A stretch of 23,457 nucleotides of DNA from an uncultured Eubacteriales bacterium (GTDB lineage Bacteria > Bacillota > Clostridia > Peptostreptococcales > Anaerovoracaceae), in NCBI GenBank assembly GCA_902793875.1, contig CADBFL010000012.1:1-23457 (forward strand), read 5' to 3'. Below are positions 12,529 through 21,257 of this stretch, piece by piece. The notes under the pieces were generated by a model. It had not been told where the DNA came from. It saw only the letters and a program-made list of their open reading frames with translations, and made no database searches. Positions within the stretch are counted from its first letter, which is position 1. Every line of letters begins with the position of its first letter. The position numbers and the translations under genes were made by a program.

Positions 12529-15500
12529 ATGCCACAACCAATCAAAGTTGGAAGAAAAGAGCGTATGAGCTTTGCCAAGATCCATGAGGTCTGCGAAATG
12601 CCTAACCTCATCGATGTGCAGACAAAGTCGTACAAGTGGTTTATCGACGAGGGTCTCGGCGAGGTCCTCGAGGATGTATCTCCTATCCGCGACACGACGA
12701 ACACTCTGAGTCTTGAGTTCGCGGACTACAAGTTCTCCGACACTCCGAAATATGACCAGGAGGAGTGCAAGGAAAGAGACGCCACATACGCCACTTCCCT
12801 GACCGTAAAGGTCAGACTGATCAACCGCGAGACCGGCGAGATCAAGGAACAGGACGTATTCATGGGAGATTTCCCGCTCATGACAGAGAAGGGCACCTTC
12901 GTCTACAACGGAGCCGAGAGAGCCATCGTCACGCAGATGGTGCGTTCCCCGGGACCGTACTTCGACGTAGCGACCGATAAATCCAACCAGAGACTGTACA
13001 GCTCGCAGGTCATCCCTAACAGAGGCGCATGGCTCGAGTACGAGACGGACTCCCAGGGCATCCTTTATGTCAGAGTCGACAGGACGAGAAAGCAGCCGCT
13101 CACTTCGTTCCTCAGAGCTCTCGGCATCATCGATCCTGAGGCGCTCGCTCTCAGCAGCAACGAGGATATCATCGCCATCTTCGGCGAGGATGAGAGACTC
13201 ATGCGCACTCTCGAGAAGGACACTACGAAGAACAGCGCCGAGGGACTCAGAGAGCTTTACAGAAGACTGAGACCGGGAGAGCCTCCTACAGTCGAGAACG
13301 CAAGGTCCATGCTCATGGCCCTTCTCTTCGACGAGAGGCGCTACGACCTGGCCAAGGTCGGCAGATTCAAGTACAACCGCAAGCTGGGACTCCACGACAG
13401 ACTCGTTGACACGGTCGCCGCAGAGGATGTTATCGATCCTAACACCGGCGAAGTGCTCGTCGAGGAGGGCGGAGAGATCTCGAGATCCCTCGCCATGGAG
13501 ATCGAGGACGCCGGCGTAGCATCCGTGCTCGTATACAGCAAGAACGAGGATGATGAGGAAGGCGTCGTCACGAAGGTCATCGGCAACAACTTCGTCGATC
13601 CTTCGAAGTACATCAAATTCGACCTCGCTCCGTACAAGCTGTCCGAGAAGGTCTTCTATCCCGCTCTCATGGACATCATCGAAAAGTCCGAAGGAGACGA
13701 GGAGAAACTGAAGGCCGCGATCGCAAACGGCAGAAGAGAACTCAGCCCTAAGCACGTCATCCTTGAGGACATCATTGCCTCGATCAGCTACCTGATCAAC
13801 CTGGAGCACGGCGTCGGCGACACGGACGACATCGACCACCTGAGCAACAGAAGGCTCAAGACAGTCGGCGAGCTGCTGCAGAACCAGTGCAGGATCGGCT
13901 TCGCAAGGATGGAAAAGACTATCAGAGAGAGGATGACTACCGAGAACTCGACGCCTCAGCAGCTCATCAACATCCGTCCGGTGACGGCGGCGATCAAGGA
14001 GTTCTTCGGATCTTCACAGCTGTCGCAGTTCATGGACCAGAACAACCCTCTGGCAGAGCTTACGCACAAGAGAAGACTTTCAGCTCTCGGACCGGGCGGT
14101 CTTTCGAGAGAAAGAGCCGGCATGGAGGTCCGTGACGTACACTATTCGCATTACGGCAGGATGTGCCCTATCGAGACTCCTGAAGGTCCGAACATCGGAC
14201 TTATCGGATCGCTCACTACATACGGCATCATCAACGAGTACGGATTCATCGAGACGCCTTACCGCAAGGTGGACAAGAAGACAGGTATCGTAACAAAAGA
14301 GGTCAGGTACCTCGCGGCTGCAGACGAGGATCTCATGATCGTGGCCCAGGCCAACGAGCCGCTCGATGAAGAAGGACACTTCGTCAACAACAAGGTAGCC
14401 GTAAGGGGCATCAAGGGCGAGATCACCATGGTCCCTAAGACGGAAGTCGACTACATGGACGTATCGCCTAAGCAGGTAGTATCGGTAGCTACGGCTATGA
14501 TCCCGTTCCTCGAGAACGACGATGCCAACCGTGCTCTGATGGGATCGAACATGCAGAGACAGGCGGTCCCACTGCTGGTGACAGAGGCTCCGTACATCGG
14601 GACAGGCATCGAGTACAAGGCAGCCTGCGATTCGGGCGCTGTAGTGCTCTGCAGGAACGCCGGCACAGTAACCTTCGTCGACGCCGACATGGTCAAGGTC
14701 ACAAGAGATGACGACGGCACGGTCGATGAATACAGGATGCTGAAGTTCAAGCGTTCCAACCAGGGAACATGCATCAACCAGAGACCTATCGTATCGTTCG
14801 GCGAGCACCTGGACGAGGGCGAAGTGGTAGCTGACGGACCTTCCACAAACATGGGCGAGATCTCGCTGGGAAAGAACCTGCTGATCGGATTCATGACATG
14901 GGAAGGCTACAACTACGAGGACGCCATCATCCTCAACGAGAGGCTGCTTATGGACGACGTGCTCACATCGCTCCACATCGAGAAGCACGAGTGCGAGGCC
15001 AGAGATACGAAGCTCGGACCTGAGGAGATCACGAGAGACATTCCGAACCTGCCTCAGGACATGCTCAAGGAGCTCGACGAGGAAGGCATCGTCAGGATCG
15101 GAGCCGAGGTCAAGTCGAACGACATACTCGTCGGAAAGCTGACCCCGAAGAGCGAGACAGACCTCACTCCTGAAGCGAGGATGCTGCGCGCGATCTTCGG
15201 CGAGAAGTCCAAGGAAGTCAGGGATTCGTCCCTCAAGCTGCCTCACGGCGAAGAGGGCATCGTCATCGACGTAAGGGTGTTCGACAAGAACAACAGCCAG
15301 GAGCTTCCGCCGGGAGTCAACAAGATCGTAAGAGTCTACGTTGCCACCAAGAGGAAGATCAACGTCGGCGACAAGATGGCGGGACGCCACGGAAACAAGG
15401 GCGTCATCTCAAGGATACTGCCGCAGGAGGACATGCCGTTCAAGGAAGACGGCGAGCCGCTGCAGGTCATGCTGAACCCTCTGGGCGTACCGTCCCGAAT

Positions 15501-16386
15501 GAACGTCGGACAGGTACTCGAGGTGCACCTCGGACTCGCGGCCAAGTCGAAGGGCTGGTATGTATCCACGCCTGTATTCGACGGCGCCAGCGAAAGGGAC
15601 GTCATCAACCTGCTCAAGGAGGAAGGCTATCCTGAAACCGGAAAGCTGAGACTCAGAGACGGCCGCACGGGCGAGTACTTCGACAGCCCTGTAACGGTGG
15701 GCTACATGTACATGCTCAAGCTCCACCACCTGGTAGACGACAAGATCCACGCCAGATCGACGGGCCCGTACTCGCTGGTAACACAGCAGCCGCTCGGCGG
15801 AAAGGCCCAGTTCGGCGGACAGAGATTCGGAGAGATGGAAGTATGGGCGCTCGAGGCTTACGGCGCGGCGTACACTCTCCAGGAGATACTGACCGTCAAG
15901 TCCGACGACATCATCGGACGTACAAAGACATACGAAGCCATCATCAACGGAGTCAACATCCCTGAACCGGGCATCCCTGAATCGTTCAAGGTACTCATCA
16001 AGGAGCTCCAGGCGCTCGCTCTGGATATCCGCACAAAGGCCGGAGACGATTCCGAGATCAGGATCAGAGAGACATCCGAGTATGACGGCGCGCTGACCTT
16101 CGACAGGATGATCAGCGAAAACGACAGAAGAGCGGAGCGCGAAAGAAGAGAGATCGAGCAGAATGCCGAGATGGCGGAGACTGCAGCTGAGATCAACGCC
16201 GCAGAGGCGGAAGAGGATGTTGAGCTCGATATCGACGCCGTATCTTCGATGATAGAATCCATGGCCATGGCCGCGGCAGAGCCTGAGCCTGATATGGATC
16301 TCACGGAAGCTGTTGAGATGGACAGCCTCGAGGCACTCGCTGAAGAAGAAGCGAAAGCCGACGAGGAATCCGGGGATGAAGAGTAA
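12529..16386 (+). CDS. rpoB: DNA-directed RNA polymerase subunit beta
   Basis: This 1285-residue catalytic-core subunit forms one pincer of RNA polymerase. The rifampicin pocket is at residues 492-520 (FFGSSQLSQFMDQNNPL, HKRRLSALG). Positions equivalent to E. coli Q513, D516, H526, R529 and S531 are Q500, D503, H513, R516 and S518, all wild type, so no target-based rifampicin resistance is predicted. GRMCPIETPEGPNIGLIGSL and the C-terminal GGKAQFGGQRFGEMEVWALEAYGA anchor block are intact. The fold ends near residue 1200. The last 80-90 residues are a strongly acidic, Ala/Glu/Met-rich tail ending EESGDEE. ATG 12529 has AAGGAG upstream. rpoC follows after 11 bp. Confidence 0.99.
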   Translation: MPQPIKVGRKERMSFAKIHEVCEMPNLIDVQTKSYKWFIDEGLGEVLEDVSPIRDTTNTLSLEFADYKFSDTPKYDQEECKERDATYATSLTVKVRLINRETGEIKEQDVFMGDFPLMTEKGTFVYNGAERAIVTQMVRSPGPYFDVATDKSNQRLYSSQVIPNRGAWLEYETDSQGILYVRVDRTRKQPLTSFLRALGIIDPEALALSSNEDIIAIFGEDERLMRTLEKDTTKNSAEGLRELYRRLRPGEPPTVENARSMLMALLFDERRYDLAKVGRFKYNRKLGLHDRLVDTVAAEDVIDPNTGEVLVEEGGEISRSLAMEIEDAGVASVLVYSKNEDDEEGVVTKVIGNNFVDPSKYIKFDLAPYKLSEKVFYPALMDIIEKSEGDEEKLKAAIANGRRELSPKHVILEDIIASISYLINLEHGVGDTDDIDHLSNRRLKTVGELLQNQCRIGFARMEKTIRERMTTENSTPQQLINIRPVTAAIKEFFGSSQLSQFMDQNNPLAELTHKRRLSALGPGGLSRERAGMEVRDVHYSHYGRMCPIETPEGPNIGLIGSLTTYGIINEYGFIETPYRKVDKKTGIVTKEVRYLAAADEDLMIVAQANEPLDEEGHFVNNKVAVRGIKGEITMVPKTEVDYMDVSPKQVVSVATAMIPFLENDDANRALMGSNMQRQAVPLLVTEAPYIGTGIEYKAACDSGAVVLCRNAGTVTFVDADMVKVTRDDDGTVDEYRMLKFKRSNQGTCINQRPIVSFGEHLDEGEVVADGPSTNMGEISLGKNLLIGFMTWEGYNYEDAIILNERLLMDDVLTSLHIEKHECEARDTKLGPEEITRDIPNLPQDMLKELDEEGIVRIGAEVKSNDILVGKLTPKSETDLTPEARMLRAIFGEKSKEVRDSSLKLPHGEEGIVIDVRVFDKNNSQELPPGVNKIVRVYVATKRKINVGDKMAGRHGNKGVISRILPQEDMPFKEDGEPLQVMLNPLGVPSRMNVGQVLEVHLGLAAKSKGWYVSTPVFDGASERDVINLLKEEGYPETGKLRLRDGRTGEYFDSPVTVGYMYMLKLHHLVDDKIHARSTGPYSLVTQQPLGGKAQFGGQRFGEMEVWALEAYGAAYTLQEILTVKSDDIIGRTKTYEAIINGVNIPEPGIPESFKVLIKELQALALDIRTKAGDDSEIRIRETSEYDGALTFDRMISENDRRAERERREIEQNAEMAETAAEINAAEAEEDVELDIDAVSSMIESMAMAAAEPEPDMDLTEAVEMDSLEALAEEEAKADEESGDEE

Positions 16387-16397
16387 AGGAGGAAGAC

Positions 16398-19300
16398 ATG
16401 ACGATTACAGATAACAACCAGGATCTCAGAAATATCGAGTCCCTCCAGATCAAGCTCGCATCCACGGAGGCCATGCTCGAGTGGTCGCACGGCGAAGTCA
16501 CAAAGCCTGAGACCATAAACTACAGATCGCTCAAGCCGGAGTTCGACGGCCTGTTCTGCGAGAGAATCTTCGGACCTACGAAGGACTGGGTATGCGGCTG
16601 CGGCAAGTACAACAAGATCAGATACAGAGGACTCATCTGCCCGTACTGCGGAGTAGAGGTCACAAAGGCGAAGGTCAGGAGAGAGAGGATGGGACACATC
16701 GCGCTCGTTTCTCCTGTATCCCATATCTGGTACTTCAAGGGCATCCCTTCAAGGATAGGCCTCGTACTGGACATGACGCCGAAGGAACTCGAAAAGGTAC
16801 TGTACTTCGCGTCCTACGTGGTCACCGACCCGGGCGACACGCCGTTCGAGTACAAGCAGATCATCGAGGAGGAAGAGTACAACGAGGCGCGCGAGATCTA
16901 TGGGAAGAGCTTTGAGGCCGGCATGGGCGCCGAAGCCGTCAAGAAGCTTCTCGAGGCCATCGACGTCGACGCCAGGGCTGAAGAACTCAGAGAGCAGCTC
17001 AGGAAGGCGTCCGGCCAGAAGAAGATCAGGCTCGTCAAGATCCTCGAGGTCATCGAGGCGTTCAAGCAGTCCGGCAACAGGCCTGAGTGGATGATACTCG
17101 ACGTGATCCCTGTTATCCCGCCTGATCTGAGACCTATGGTCCAGCTCGACGGAGGCAGGTTCGCGACATCAGATCTGAACGACCTTTACAGAAGGGTCAT
17201 CAACAGAAACAACAGACTCAAAAAACTGGGCGAGCTCGGAGCTCCGGACATCATCATCCGCAACGAGAAGAGGATGCTGCAGGAGTCGGTGGACGCCCTG
17301 ATCGACAACGGCAGAAGAGGAAGAGCCGTTCAGGGAGCCGGCGGGCGCAAGCTCAAGTCCCTGTCCGACATGCTCAAGGGCAAACAGGGAAGGTTCCGTC
17401 AGAACCTGCTCGGCAAGCGCGTAGACTTCTCGGGACGTTCCGTTATCGTGGTAGGACCGGATCTGAAGTTCTATCAGTGCGGACTTCCTAAGACGATGGC
17501 GCTCGAGCTGTTCAAGCCGTTCATCATGAGAGAGCTCGCTGACAGAGATCTCGCTCAGAACACGAAGCAGGCAAGAGTCATGGTCGAAAGAGCAGACCCT
17601 GAGGTCTGGGACGTTCTTGATTACATCATCAAGGATCACCCTGTGCTCCTGAACCGTGCCCCTACACTGCACAGACTCGGCATCCAGGCGTTTGAGCCGG
17701 TGCTCGTCGAGGGCAAGGCCATCAAGCTGCATCCGCTGGTATGTACGGCGTTCAACGCCGACTTCGACGGAGACCAGATGGCTGTTCACGTTCCTCTTTC
17801 GGTAGAGGCGCAGGCTGAGGCGAGGTTCCTCATGCTTTCGGTCAACAACATCCTGGCTCCTAAGGACGGTTCGCCTATAACGGTGCCGACCCAGGACATG
17901 ATCCTCGGATCATACTACCTGACCCATCCGGGCAGCGAGGAAAGAGGCCGTCCGCTCGAGAAGGGCGACGGAAAGTGCTTCGCGGACTACGATGAAATGA
18001 TCATGGCCTATGACGCGGGAGCAATCGGCATCCACGCAAGGGTCAAGGTCCGCCGCTACGCGCACGAAGGCGATCCGGGACAGCTGGTGGAATCCACGGT
18101 CGGAAGATTCATCTTCAACCACGGACTTCCGCAGGACCTCGGCTTCGTTGACAGGGAGAAGGATCCGTACTCACTCGAGGTGGACTTCCTCTGCGACAAG
18201 AAGGCGCTCGGAAAGATCATCGCGGCGTGCTTCAAGGCCCACGGCAACACCGAGACGGCCCTGATGCTCGACTACATCAAGGACACAGGCTACCATTACT
18301 CGACGCTCAGCGCCGTAACGATCAGCATCTCCGACATGGAGATCCCGGCTGCGAAGGCCGAGATCGTAAGCGAAGCGGAGAAGAAGGTCGACCAGTACGA
18401 AACTCTCTACAGAAGGGGACTCATGTCCGACAAGGAGAGATACGACAAGGTCATCGAGACATGGAGAAATGCCACGGATGATACGGCCACCGCTCTGATG
18501 GACAACCTCGGAACGATGAACAATCTCTACATCATGGCAAGCTCCGGAGCCAGAGGTAACAAATCCCAGATCAGCCAGATCGGCGGCATGAGAGGACTGA
18601 TGGCGAACGCGACAGGTCATACGGTAGAGATCCCGATCAAGTCGAACTTCAGAGAGGGACTGTCCATACTGGAATACTTCATTTCGTCCAACGGTGCCCG
18701 CAAGGGACTTACCGATACGGCTCTGAGGACGGCCGACTCCGGATATCTGACCAGAAGACTGGTCGATATCTCGCACAGCATCATCATCAATGAGCAGGAC
18801 TGCGGAACGGAAGACGGCGTCGAGATAAGGGCGTTCAGAGACGGAAAGGAAGAGATCGAAAAGCTCTGGCTGAGGATCGCCGGCAGATACGCCAACGAGG
18901 ACGTTGTCGATCCTGAAACGGGAGAAGTCCTTGTGGCTGCCAACGAGTACATCACTGACGACATGGCAAAGGCCATCGAGGACCGCGGCATCGAGACAGT
19001 GAAGATCAGATCGGCTATGACATGCCGCGCCAAGACAGGCCTCTGCGCCAAGTGCTACGGCAAGAACATGGCGACGGGCAGACTCGTCCAGCAGGGCGAA
19101 GCTGTAGGAATCATCGCGGCTCAGTCGATCGGCGAGCCGGGTACTCAGCTCACCATGAGAACGTTCCATACGGGCGGCGTTGCCGGTTCGGACATCACCC
19201 AGGGTCTTCCTAGAGTCGAGGAGCTGTTCGAGGCCAGAAAGCCTAAGGGTCTTGCAGAGATCTGCGAAGCCGACGGCGTCGTGACAGCCATCGAACCGAG

Positions 19301-20048
19301 AGAAGACAACAAGACTGACGTGATCGTCGAAGAAAAGGGCGGCGAGAGAAACTACGTGATCCCGTTCGGAGCAAGGCTCAACGTCAAGGTCGGCGACGAA
19401 GTGCATGCCGGCGACCAGATCACGAAGGGACCGCTCGATCCTCACGACATCATGAGGCTCAACGGCGTGCAGGGCGTGTATGAATACCTCCTGAGAGAAG
19501 TGCAGAGAGTGTACAAGAATCAGGGTGTAGACATCAACGACAAGCACATCGAGATCATCGTCAGCCAGATGCTCTCCAAGTACAAAGTGGAGAAGTCCGG
19601 CGACACGAGGCTCCTTCCTGGCGGACAGTACTCCAGGAGAGAGGTCGAAGCCGCAAACGAGGCTGCCGAGGCAGAAGGCGGAGAGCCATGCACGGCAAAC
19701 AGGCAGCTGCTCGGTATAACCAAGGCAGCGCTGGCTACATCCTCGTTCCTCTCGGCTGCGTCCTTCCAGGAGACGACGAGGGTCCTGACAGACGCGTCCA
19801 TCAAGGGCAAGACGGACAGGCTCGAAGGTCTCAAGGAGAACGTCATGATCGGAAAGCTGATACCGGCAGGTACCGGCATGAAGAGATACGGAGACGTAAA
19901 GCTCGATTACGGCGAATACGAAGACTTCGTTAACGGCAGAGACGAAGACGAAGACGAGATCCATATCGAAGGCCTCGAGGAGACCAATGTTGCTCCTGAA
20001 GGCGAAGAGGAGATCAAAGTATACGGCGAAGTAGCTATCGTCGAATAG
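16398..20048 (+). CDS. rpoC: DNA-directed RNA polymerase subunit beta'
   Basis: This 1216-residue subunit holds the catalytic magnesium. Zinc site 1 is CGCGKYNKIRYRGLICPYC (C66, C68, C81, C84). The catalytic loop NADFDGD is at residues 453-459 (D455, D457, D459). The second zinc site is built from the Cys in INEQDCG and from TCRAKTGLCAKCYG. The bridge-helix and trigger-loop region, through MASSGARGNKSQISQIGGMRG and AQSIGEPGTQLTMRTFH, is intact. The length is typical of Bacillota, with none of the large inserts of E. coli. The C-terminus is a short acidic tail (DEDEDEIHIEG onward). AAAGGAGG lies just before the start. A strong terminator begins 12 bp after the stop. Confidence 0.99.
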   Translation: MTITDNNQDLRNIESLQIKLASTEAMLEWSHGEVTKPETINYRSLKPEFDGLFCERIFGPTKDWVCGCGKYNKIRYRGLICPYCGVEVTKAKVRRERMGHIALVSPVSHIWYFKGIPSRIGLVLDMTPKELEKVLYFASYVVTDPGDTPFEYKQIIEEEEYNEAREIYGKSFEAGMGAEAVKKLLEAIDVDARAEELREQLRKASGQKKIRLVKILEVIEAFKQSGNRPEWMILDVIPVIPPDLRPMVQLDGGRFATSDLNDLYRRVINRNNRLKKLGELGAPDIIIRNEKRMLQESVDALIDNGRRGRAVQGAGGRKLKSLSDMLKGKQGRFRQNLLGKRVDFSGRSVIVVGPDLKFYQCGLPKTMALELFKPFIMRELADRDLAQNTKQARVMVERADPEVWDVLDYIIKDHPVLLNRAPTLHRLGIQAFEPVLVEGKAIKLHPLVCTAFNADFDGDQMAVHVPLSVEAQAEARFLMLSVNNILAPKDGSPITVPTQDMILGSYYLTHPGSEERGRPLEKGDGKCFADYDEMIMAYDAGAIGIHARVKVRRYAHEGDPGQLVESTVGRFIFNHGLPQDLGFVDREKDPYSLEVDFLCDKKALGKIIAACFKAHGNTETALMLDYIKDTGYHYSTLSAVTISISDMEIPAAKAEIVSEAEKKVDQYETLYRRGLMSDKERYDKVIETWRNATDDTATALMDNLGTMNNLYIMASSGARGNKSQISQIGGMRGLMANATGHTVEIPIKSNFREGLSILEYFISSNGARKGLTDTALRTADSGYLTRRLVDISHSIIINEQDCGTEDGVEIRAFRDGKEEIEKLWLRIAGRYANEDVVDPETGEVLVAANEYITDDMAKAIEDRGIETVKIRSAMTCRAKTGLCAKCYGKNMATGRLVQQGEAVGIIAAQSIGEPGTQLTMRTFHTGGVAGSDITQGLPRVEELFEARKPKGLAEICEADGVVTAIEPREDNKTDVIVEEKGGERNYVIPFGARLNVKVGDEVHAGDQITKGPLDPHDIMRLNGVQGVYEYLLREVQRVYKNQGVDINDKHIEIIVSQMLSKYKVEKSGDTRLLPGGQYSRREVEAANEAAEAEGGEPCTANRQLLGITKAALATSSFLSAASFQETTRVLTDASIKGKTDRLEGLKENVMIGKLIPAGTGMKRYGDVKLDYGEYEDFVNGRDEDEDEIHIEGLEETNVAPEGEEEIKVYGEVAIVE

Positions 20049-20059
20049 CATCACGGGCG

Positions 20060-20096
20060 GAGCGGAGCGCATTGACCATTGCGCTCCGCTCTTTTT
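20060..20096 (+). terminator. Strong Rho-independent terminator after rpoC
   Basis: GAGCGGAGCGCA (20060-20071) pairs perfectly with TGCGCTCCGCTC (20080-20091) around an 8-base loop, followed by TTTTT. This ends the rpmG-rpoC transcription unit. Confidence 0.97.
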
Positions 20097-20107
20097 GCTG
20101 AAAGTCG

Positions 20108-20136
20108 TTGACATATCAGGGACTTGCTAGTAAAAT
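20108..20136 (+). promoter_or_regulatory. Sigma-A promoter of the str operon
   Basis: TTGACA (20108-20113) and TAAAAT (20131-20136) are separated by 17 bp. The leader of about 65 nt before rpsL contains a hairpin, GTGCGCC (20149-20155) with GGCGCGC (20168-20174, including one G-U pair), and then an AAAGGAG ribosome binding site. Confidence 0.92.
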
Positions 20137-20208
20137 ATACAAGTTCGAGTGCGCCCTCGGAACGGACGGCGCGCAAGAGTAAAAAATCTTTGAAGAAAGG
20201 AGAAAAGA

Positions 20209-20625
20209 ATGCCTACAATCAACCAGTTAGTACGTCAGGGCAGACAGAGCTCAGTAAAGAAATCGACAGCTCCTGCGCTCGGTAAGAACATGAACACACT
20301 TCGCAAGACTCTTACCGACGTAAACTCCCCTCAGAAGAGAGGCGTATGCGTAGCAGTAAAGACTGTCACTCCGAAGAAGCCGAATTCGGCTCTCAGAAAA
20401 GTCGCAAGAGTTCGTCTGACGAACGGAATGGAAGTCACAGCTTACATTCCCGGTATTGGCCACAATCTGCAGGAGCACAGCGTTGTTCTCGTAAGAGGCG
20501 GCAGGGTCAAGGACCTCCCGGGTGTGAGATATCACATCATCAGAGGTACTCTCGACGCTTCCGGCGTAGCAGATCGCGGACAGGGCCGTTCCAAGTACGG
20601 AGCGAAGAAGCCTAAGAAAAAATAG
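20209..20625 (+). CDS. rpsL: 30S ribosomal protein S12
   Basis: This 138-residue protein of the decoding centre controls accuracy of tRNA selection. It has the longer Bacillus-type N-terminal loop (KNMNTLRKTLTDVNSPQKRG) rather than the shorter E. coli form. The streptomycin-resistance positions are wild type: K57 in TPKKPNSALRK (E. coli K43) and K101 in GGRVKDLPGVRYH (E. coli K88). The basic C-terminus (KKPKKK) contacts rRNA. The ribosome binding site is AAAGGAG. It is the first gene of the str operon; the 146-bp spacer to rpsG is rather long. Confidence 0.98.
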   Translation: MPTINQLVRQGRQSSVKKSTAPALGKNMNTLRKTLTDVNSPQKRGVCVAVKTVTPKKPNSALRKVARVRLTNGMEVTAYIPGIGHNLQEHSVVLVRGGRVKDLPGVRYHIIRGTLDASGVADRGQGRSKYGAKKPKKK

Positions 20626-20771
20626 AAGTTAGAAGTACAAGGGCATTCTTTATTTCATATAAAGAGCGCCGCGGGAGCAGATACGCGAGTAAGACGGCCG
20701 GATGGACCGCCTGAAGAAATTCGCGGGGCTGCTAACGAGTACCGACCTGAATTTACAAGGAGGGAAGAGAA

Positions 20772-21207
20772 GTGCCAAGAAAAGGTAACACACCCAAGAG
20801 AGAGGTTCTTCCTGATCCTGTCTACGGTGCTCGACGGCAAGAAGGGCGTTGCCCAGACGATCGTCTATGATGCATTCGACACGATCAGAGAGAAGACAGG
20901 CGAGGAACCGCTGGAAGTATTTGAAAAGGCAATGAACAACATCATGCCTGTTCTCGAAGTTAAAGCCAGAAGGATCGGCGGTGCGAACTATCAGGTGCCT
21001 ATCGAGGTAAGACCTGAGAGAAGGCAGACTCTGGGCATCAGATGGCTGACCAACTACACCAGGGCAAGAGGCGAGAGGACCATGTCCGAAAGACTCGCTG
21101 CAGAGCTCATGGATGCAGCCAACAACACAGGTTCTTCCGTTAAGAAGAAGGAAGACACCCACAAGATGGCAGAGGCCAACAAGGCGTTCGCACACTTCAG
21201 ATTCTAA
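20772..21207 (+). pseudogene. rpsG: 30S ribosomal protein S7, frameshifted by an apparent 35-nt deletion
   Basis: S7 nucleates assembly of the 30S head and is essential. GTG 20772, with AAGGAGG upstream, starts MPRKGNTPKREVLPDPVYG, a perfect S7 N-terminus. Immediately after this the frame goes wrong (ARRQEGRCPDDRL, then TGA). The rest of S7 (LDGKKGVAQTIVYDAFDT to KAFAHFRF) continues in another frame to TAA 21207. In normal S7, such as that of Bacillus, 11 residues plus a Met lie between PxY(N/G) and the (I/L)DGK block (SKLVTRLINKM region). These are missing here, fitting loss of 35 nt (11 codons plus 2 bases). The remainder is fully conserved, with no sign of decay. An assembly or consensus error is therefore more likely than true loss, unless a second intact copy exists. 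Confidence 0.85.
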
Positions 21208-21257
21208 TCTGTGCGTATGGTTATTACTAAAGATAAGCAGCAGGAAAGGAGGAAATA

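Noticed and set aside
13999..14090. Possible rifampicin-resistance change in rpoB, and streptomycin-resistance change in rpsL
   Set aside because: All the standard positions checked carry the sensitive residues.
20827..21207. A shorter S7 starting at GTG 20827
   Set aside because: No ribosome binding site precedes it and it would lack the conserved N-terminus, which is present upstream in another frame. It is the downstream half of a disrupted gene.
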